Assembly: GCA_002104895.1 (NCBI GenBank)
Contig: MCFG01000222.1
Coordinates: forward strand, 1-64,000
Source of the DNA: Anaeromyces robustus
Lineage: Eukaryota > Neocallimastigomycota > Neocallimastigomycetes > Neocallimastigales > Neocallimastigaceae
Reading direction: 5' to 3'
Length of the DNA stretch: 64,000 nucleotides
The position numbers and the translations under genes were made by a program. Position 1 is the first letter of the stretch, and every line of letters starts with the position of its first letter. Of this stretch, positions 59,173 through 64,000 are shown one piece after another. The notes under the pieces were generated by a model that had not been told where the DNA came from, did no database searches, and saw nothing but the letters and a program-made list of their open reading frames with translations.

Positions 59173-60870
59173 ATATTTAAATGATGATTAAGAAGGGTTT
59201 TTTTTACCTTTTAAATATTATGTTAATGATTTAAAAGATAAAAAAAAATTAAAAATAATTAATTTTTATTATTGGTTTTTTATAAAAAATATCTGTAAAG
59301 TTTATTTTTTAATTTCTATTTTAATTTATTTTTTTTTAAAATATTATTATAATATATATTAATAATCGCAAAATTATAAATATATAATTAAATAATGGAA
59401 ACAACAGAAAAAAAAATAAAATGAAAAACAATGTATTTAATTTATTTATTTATTTATTTATTATACTTTTTATAATGATTATTAATAATATTTAACAATT
59501 AATAAAATAATGGAAATTTATTTTTACTTCTTTGTCTAAAATAAAAATAAAATATAATAAAAATAAAAATTATTACATATGTAGTGTATAAGTTCGTAAT
59601 ATATTTATAAAACATGGATTTAATATACATAAGAGGAAAATGAAAAGTATGAAAAAATGGAATTAATAATAAAATGAAATTAATACATAGGAAAAATATG
59701 AGGAAAAAAGAAAACAAACGGTAATAATACATACATATAAATAAATAAAAAAGTATTTTTATTTTTTTTAAAAAAAAAAATGGTAATTCTCATATATTTT
59801 AGATGAACTTTAAACACTAATTTAATAATGGATCCAATAATCATTACAAATCCACATAGGAATAATGGTTACTGTTACCAAAGAAACCACTTAATTATAA
59901 TTTAGAACTTTTTTTTTATTATAATAATTATTAATATTTTTAGTATTATATTGTGTATAAAAACATTTATTACGCTTTTATTAATGATTATTATATATAA
60001 TATTATATAAATAATATGTTCAAAAAAAAATTTTTTATATATTAATTTATAAATTATATATATTTAATAATGAATCATACATTTTAAAGTACAAATAATA
60101 ATCATTTTAAACATTTTTTTTTTTTAAATCAAAAACTAATTTTATTGGTTCTTTAAATTAAAAAATTATTATAAATTATATGTATTTAATAATGAATCAT
60201 ACATTTTAAAGTACAAATATATTAATAATTATAATAAACTTAAACAATTTTTTTTCTTTAAAATCAAAAAACTAATTCTTATTGGTTCTTTAAATTACAG
60301 ATGATTCTTTAAATTAAAAAAAATTTATATATAAAGTTAAAAAAAATTTATTAAAAATAATTTTTTATAAATATACAAAATTATATTAAAAAAAATTTTT
60401 TTTTCTTTCCCAAAAACCATGTGCATTTTTTTATTTTATATGAACTTAATTTATGAAAGAATGATGAAATATTTAAAATAGATTATAATTCTTTTTATTT
60501 ATCATATACCAAAAATGATTTATTTATTATAAAGTTAATGTAAGTAATTTAATTAGTAAAAAATAATGATAAAAATATTAATATAATTAAATTAATAGTG
60601 TAAAATATAGGTAACAATATCAAAAAAATAAATAAAAATATCATCAAATTTATTATATTTAAAGTGTTTTAATAAAAGAATTATAATGTTTTTTTTTCCT
60701 TCATCTATTTCTTTGTTATTATTTTATTATTTGTTTTTATTATTGTTTATTATGTTATCATTTTTTATTTTTTATTTTATTTATTATTTATTTTTGTTAT
60801 TTATTTTGTTACGGCTGTTGTCGTTTATTGAATATTATTCCTATTATTTTTTTTAAATTAAATATTCATT

Positions 60871-60872
<2 letters not shown>
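59173..60872. other. AT-rich intergenic DNA with a dispersed repeat
   Basis: No gene seen. GAATCATACATTTTAAAGTA occurs twice (60071 and 60193) with similar flanks (AAATCAAAAACTAATT.TATTGGTTCTTTAAATTA), i.e. a local direct repeat of about 120 bp. The block at 60250-60470 is also found at 63772-64000. Confidence 0.5.
60250..60470. repeat. dispersed repeat, copy 1
   Basis: About 220 bp nearly identical to 63772-64000, same orientation (ATTCTTATTGGTTCTTTAAA, TTTCCCAAAAACCATGTGCA, GAACTTAATTTATGAAAGAA). No ORF. Not a microsatellite. Confidence 0.85.
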
Positions 60873-60911
<39 letters not shown>

Positions 60912-61279
60912 GCAATAAAATAATGAAAATTTTATTTAAATTTAATTTAAAAAGTACATGTTATAAAGTAATTGTACATATTAAAACTTAATCTAATAAA
61001 GAATAATAATTTATTATTTAATAGATAGTAATAATTTATAATTACTTCATATGGTATAGTGTATATTATTAAATTAAATCAAGTTGGAAAGTTATTATCA
61101 TTATTAGATGCGTGTGACCTACTGTCTTGTCCTACTGAATTGTCAGCTTCGACGCTCTTGGTTAGATTGTTGGGATACCTATTGAATAATGACCAGATCT
61201 GGCCACTAACAGTAGGCATAATTCTAAGTAAAAGTGCGGATGTACGTACCAAAAGTGGAACATCCGAAAAGGTATTCAT
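60873..61279 (-). mobile_element. 5'-truncated LINE copy
   Basis: The minus-strand frame at 61079-61279 (DVPLLVRTSALLLRIMPTVS, NLTKSVEADNSVGQDSR) aligns with the last ~60 residues of the LINE protein at 42 kb (SPFLLRSAALLNDIMPVVC, NLSRNVNADNTVGQPSR). It is followed by a 3' UTR of about 170 bp and a poly-A tail (T run at 60873-60910). Only the last ~400 bp of the element is present, as expected of aborted reverse transcription. Protein divergence shows it belongs to a different subfamily from the full-length copy. Confidence 0.85.
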
Positions 61280-61976
61280 TTATTATATATTCTATATTAA
61301 ATTTTTTAAAAAAAATTATTATTATAGAGAATTATTTAAAGTTTGATTTGTAGAAAATTAATTAAAAATTTTATTTAATAAATGATTAATTAATCATTAG
61401 TATATTATATTTTTTTTCCATTGTTACATTTTTTAAAATCATTGTTCTAAGTAATAATAAATAATTTTCTGTAATTATTTACTATTTTTCCATCTTAGAA
61501 TAATGAGTGAACATTTCTTGATACAAATTTCAAAAAAGTAAAACAGAATTATTAAAGGATTAAATTAAATATACTTAATAAATAAAAATAATAAATGTAA
61601 ATAATTCAAATTAATTACTATTAATTTGAATTAATAATTTTAGTTCACTAAATTTAGTGATAGTTTATATCTTAATATTAAATAAGATTTATTAGAATAG
61701 TTTTAAATAAAAATACATTATAATTAAATAGAGAAAATATATTATTAGTTTATTGAAGAAAATTTAAATAGAAATATATTATAACTAAATAAGAAAATAT
61801 ATTAGAATGTAATTAGGAAAAAATATAAATAGAAGATATTTTTACAAAAAAAATCGATTTTTATAATAGTTTAAAAAATAAAATTTAATAAAATTTTATA
61901 ATTAAAAAACTAAATTTCTTTTAAAACAATTTATTTTTATTATAATATTCATTATTTTAAAGAGATAATATTTATC
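61280..61976. other. AT-rich intergenic DNA
   Basis: No gene seen. Diffuse repeats of AAATAAATAGAAATATATTA between about 61690 and 61830. The bases before 61977 are an A/T leader. Confidence 0.45.
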
Positions 61977-62303
61977 ATGATTGGATTCTCTAAATTATTA
62001 ATACAAATCTCTTTGTTCATTGTATGCTTTTTTGAGTTTGCATTAGCAGGTACTGGTGACAATTATAGTGGTGTTCAACCATGCAGCTCAACCAATTATT
62101 GGAAAGCTCGTCAATCAAATAAATGTTATGATGTTGAAATGTCTTGTAATGATCCCAATTTCTGCTCAGTATGGTCATGGTCAGGTTCAGCAACACTTCA
62201 GAAAACTAACAAAGGATGTAGAATTTGTAATACCAACCCATATAGTTGGTTATACATATGTTTAAGTAATTATTACAGTGGTTGTGGTGGTCGTATAAAT
62301 TAA
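61977..62303 (+). CDS. small secreted eight-cysteine protein
   Basis: 108 codons. Signal peptide 1-24 (FSKLLIQISLFIVCFFEFAL, cleavage after ALA). The mature peptide of about 84 residues has eight cysteines (PCSS, KCYD, SCND, FCSV, GCRI, ICNT, ICLS, GCGG), enough for four disulfides, and is rich in Ser, Asn, Trp and Tyr (NYWKARQ, VWSWSG, YSWLY). There is no membrane span and it ends GGRIN. Less AT-rich than its surroundings, which supports a real gene. No family was recognised. Size and Cys density resemble secreted antimicrobial, effector-like or carbohydrate-binding mini-domains, but none can be claimed. Confidence 0.8.
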   Translation: MIGFSKLLIQISLFIVCFFEFALAGTGDNYSGVQPCSSTNYWKARQSNKCYDVEMSCNDPNFCSVWSWSGSATLQKTNKGCRICNTNPYSWLYICLSNYYSGCGGRIN

Positions 62304-63232
62304 AATAATGTAATATTATTTTAAATTGTTTTTAATTATAGATATTATTATTAATATTAATAATTATTATATATTAAAATATTAATTAATATATATTTAT
62401 AATTATAATAACAAATATTAATAAAATTAAAATACATACATATACATATATATATATTATTAAAATTACATTTTCATTATATATAGATTATTCTATATAT
62501 TATTTTAATATTATTTATAATAAAAATAAAGTTAAATCAATCAGTATATATAGAATATATAATAATATAATATATATAATTAAATTACTTAGTAATTATA
62601 AATATGATATTTAAAGAAATAAATATAATATATATGTATACATTTAAATATAAAAAATTTATATATTTCATTTATTAAAAAAAAATAGTACTTTTTTTAT
62701 TTACTCTTTTCTTTTTCAGTTTAACTTTAAACTTTAAAAAGAACAAGAGATGATGTGATTACAAAAATAAAAAATTAACAATTAAATAAAATAAAATAAA
62801 ATAAATAAATAAATAAATAGATAAAATGCAAATAAAAGAATACAAATAAATAAAATTAATCAATAAATAATTAAATAATTAAATACTAAATAATATGAAA
62901 AATAAAAATATGAAAAATAAAAAATATGAAAAATTTAATAAATTATTTTTATAAATTATTTTAATAAATTATTTAAATTATTTCAATCATTAATTTTAAA
63001 TATTAAATTTTAAATCATTATATAATAATAATAATAATAATTAATAATAATAAATATAAAAAAAGTTTTTTAATCGATAAAATATATAAATTTTAAACTT
63101 ATCAATAAAAGAAATTGTAGTTAAAAGTAAAAAAAAAAAAAGTAATAAAAATAAAGGGTTAAGTTTAAATGCTTTATTAACGTTTCTTTTTTGTGTATTG
63201 GGAGTTTATATGAGTTAAAAAAAAATAAGTAA

Positions 63233-63271
<39 letters not shown>

Positions 63272-63771
63272 AATTTAAGTTGTGAAGAATATTTACCCAT
63301 TTATGAATAAAAAAATAAAATAATAATATAATAAAATATAAAAATCATATACAAATAAAATAAGTTCAGAATAATTATTTTTTTAATTCATATATTTTAT
63401 TCTAATTTTTTTAATATTGTTATTTTATTCATTATTAATTACTACAACAACAATAACCTAGTATATGTGAATAACTCATATTCATTACAACTAGTAAGAA
63501 TTAGAATAGATTATTATTATTATTGTTATGGCTATTATTGTCTTGATTACCGTTATTATTATTGATGTTGGGATGTTCAAGAAAATTTGGATGATTTATT
63601 ATTTAAATAAAAAAAATTAAAAAAATAATGGATATTTTCCACGACAATAGTAATCATCATCATATATTTCTTGACGTGTAATCAATTATTATAATGTATT
63701 TATAAATATTTTGTATTGTTTTAAAATAAATCAATAAAAAAGTATTCTTATTTTTTTTTTTAAAAAAAATT
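62304..63771. other. AT-rich intergenic DNA, possible minus-strand coding remnant
   Basis: Mostly AT repeats. An (AAAT)n array lies at about 63230-63270. The segment 63155-63220 resembles 51031-51095. On the minus strand 63523-63690 reads RQEIYDDDYYCRGKYP and, after an A/T interruption, NHPNFLEHPNINNNNGNQ, which has protein-like text but no start, so it may be the end of a gene or a remnant. Confidence 0.35.
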
Positions 63772-64000
63772 CATTTTTTTTCTTTAAAATCAAAGAACTA
63801 ATTCTTATTGGTTCTTTAAATTACAGATGATTCTTTAAATTAAAAAAAATTTATATAATAAAGTTAAAAAAAATTTATTAAAAATAATTTTTTATAAATA
63901 TACAAAATTATATTAAAAAAAAAATTTTTTTTTTCTTTCCCAAAAACCATGTGCATTTTTTTATTTTATATGAACTTAATTTATGAAAGAATGATGAAAT
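63772..64000. repeat. dispersed repeat, copy 2 (cut by the window end)
   Basis: Same sequence and orientation as 60250-60470, up to the last base of the window, so its right end is unknown. The shared 5' part may extend further left through T/A runs. Confidence 0.85.

Overview
The window looks like nuclear DNA of an anaerobic gut fungus (Neocallimastigomycota). The reasons are extremely AT-rich intergenic DNA full of A/T homopolymers and 4-5 bp microsatellites, short GT-AG introns, secreted proteins with hevein-type (CBM18-like) chitin-binding modules, long Thr/Lys, Asn and Pro/Ser low-complexity tails, and two remnants of fungal dockerin (CBM10-type) domains of the kind found on fungal cellulosome proteins. 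The organism call is inference from these features; no search was run.

Layout. 0-2.5 kb is a junkyard: a broken Ty1/copia fragment, a MITE-like element with 38-bp terminal inverted repeats, and a large AT-rich inverted repeat. 6.2-7.4 kb carries a two-exon GH114 glycosidase with a C-terminal CBM18. 8.3-8.7 kb and 14.3-14.7 kb are compositionally distinct, strongly hairpin-forming stretches without open frames (possible non-coding RNAs or non-autonomous elements). 10.3-10.9 kb encodes a small secreted protein, and 12.3-13.25 kb holds a decayed ankyrin-repeat gene.

16.4-35 kb is the centre of the window: a tandem array of secreted subtilisin-like (S8) proteases on the plus strand. Three are full length (1251, 1430 and 1260 codons) and one is a 5'-truncated copy made by a tandem duplication of about 3.2 kb. 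Each full copy has signal peptide, I9-like propeptide, a variable low-complexity linker, S8 catalytic domain, CBM18-like module, five tandem six-cysteine modules, and a low-complexity tail whose chemistry differs between paralogues. The likely theme is secreted proteases tethered to chitin or the cell wall.

37.1-38.8 kb is a three-exon gene (reconstructed here) for a membrane-anchored double-psi beta-barrel (expansin/RlpA-like) protein. 41.8-46.4 kb is a seemingly intact LINE with one 1415-codon ORF, and just upstream of its 5' end lie two strong adjacent hairpins. 48.1-48.7 kb is a secreted Cys-rich protein. 52.3-56.2 kb is a tandem duplication of about 1.8 kb, each unit holding a 269-codon Cys-rich single-pass membrane protein, followed by a divergent third paralogue on the other strand. 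57.4-59.2 kb is a secreted protein whose 3' half, with two dockerins, has decayed. 60.9-61.3 kb is a 5'-truncated LINE, 62.0-62.3 kb a small eight-cysteine secreted protein, and the window ends in a dispersed repeat also seen at 60.25 kb.

Almost every recognisable host gene encodes a secreted or surface protein (protease, polysaccharide hydrolase, wall-loosening-like barrel, Cys-rich unknowns). Several show recent local duplication or decay, as expected of a fast-turnover, repeat-rich, possibly subtelomeric or accessory region (inference).
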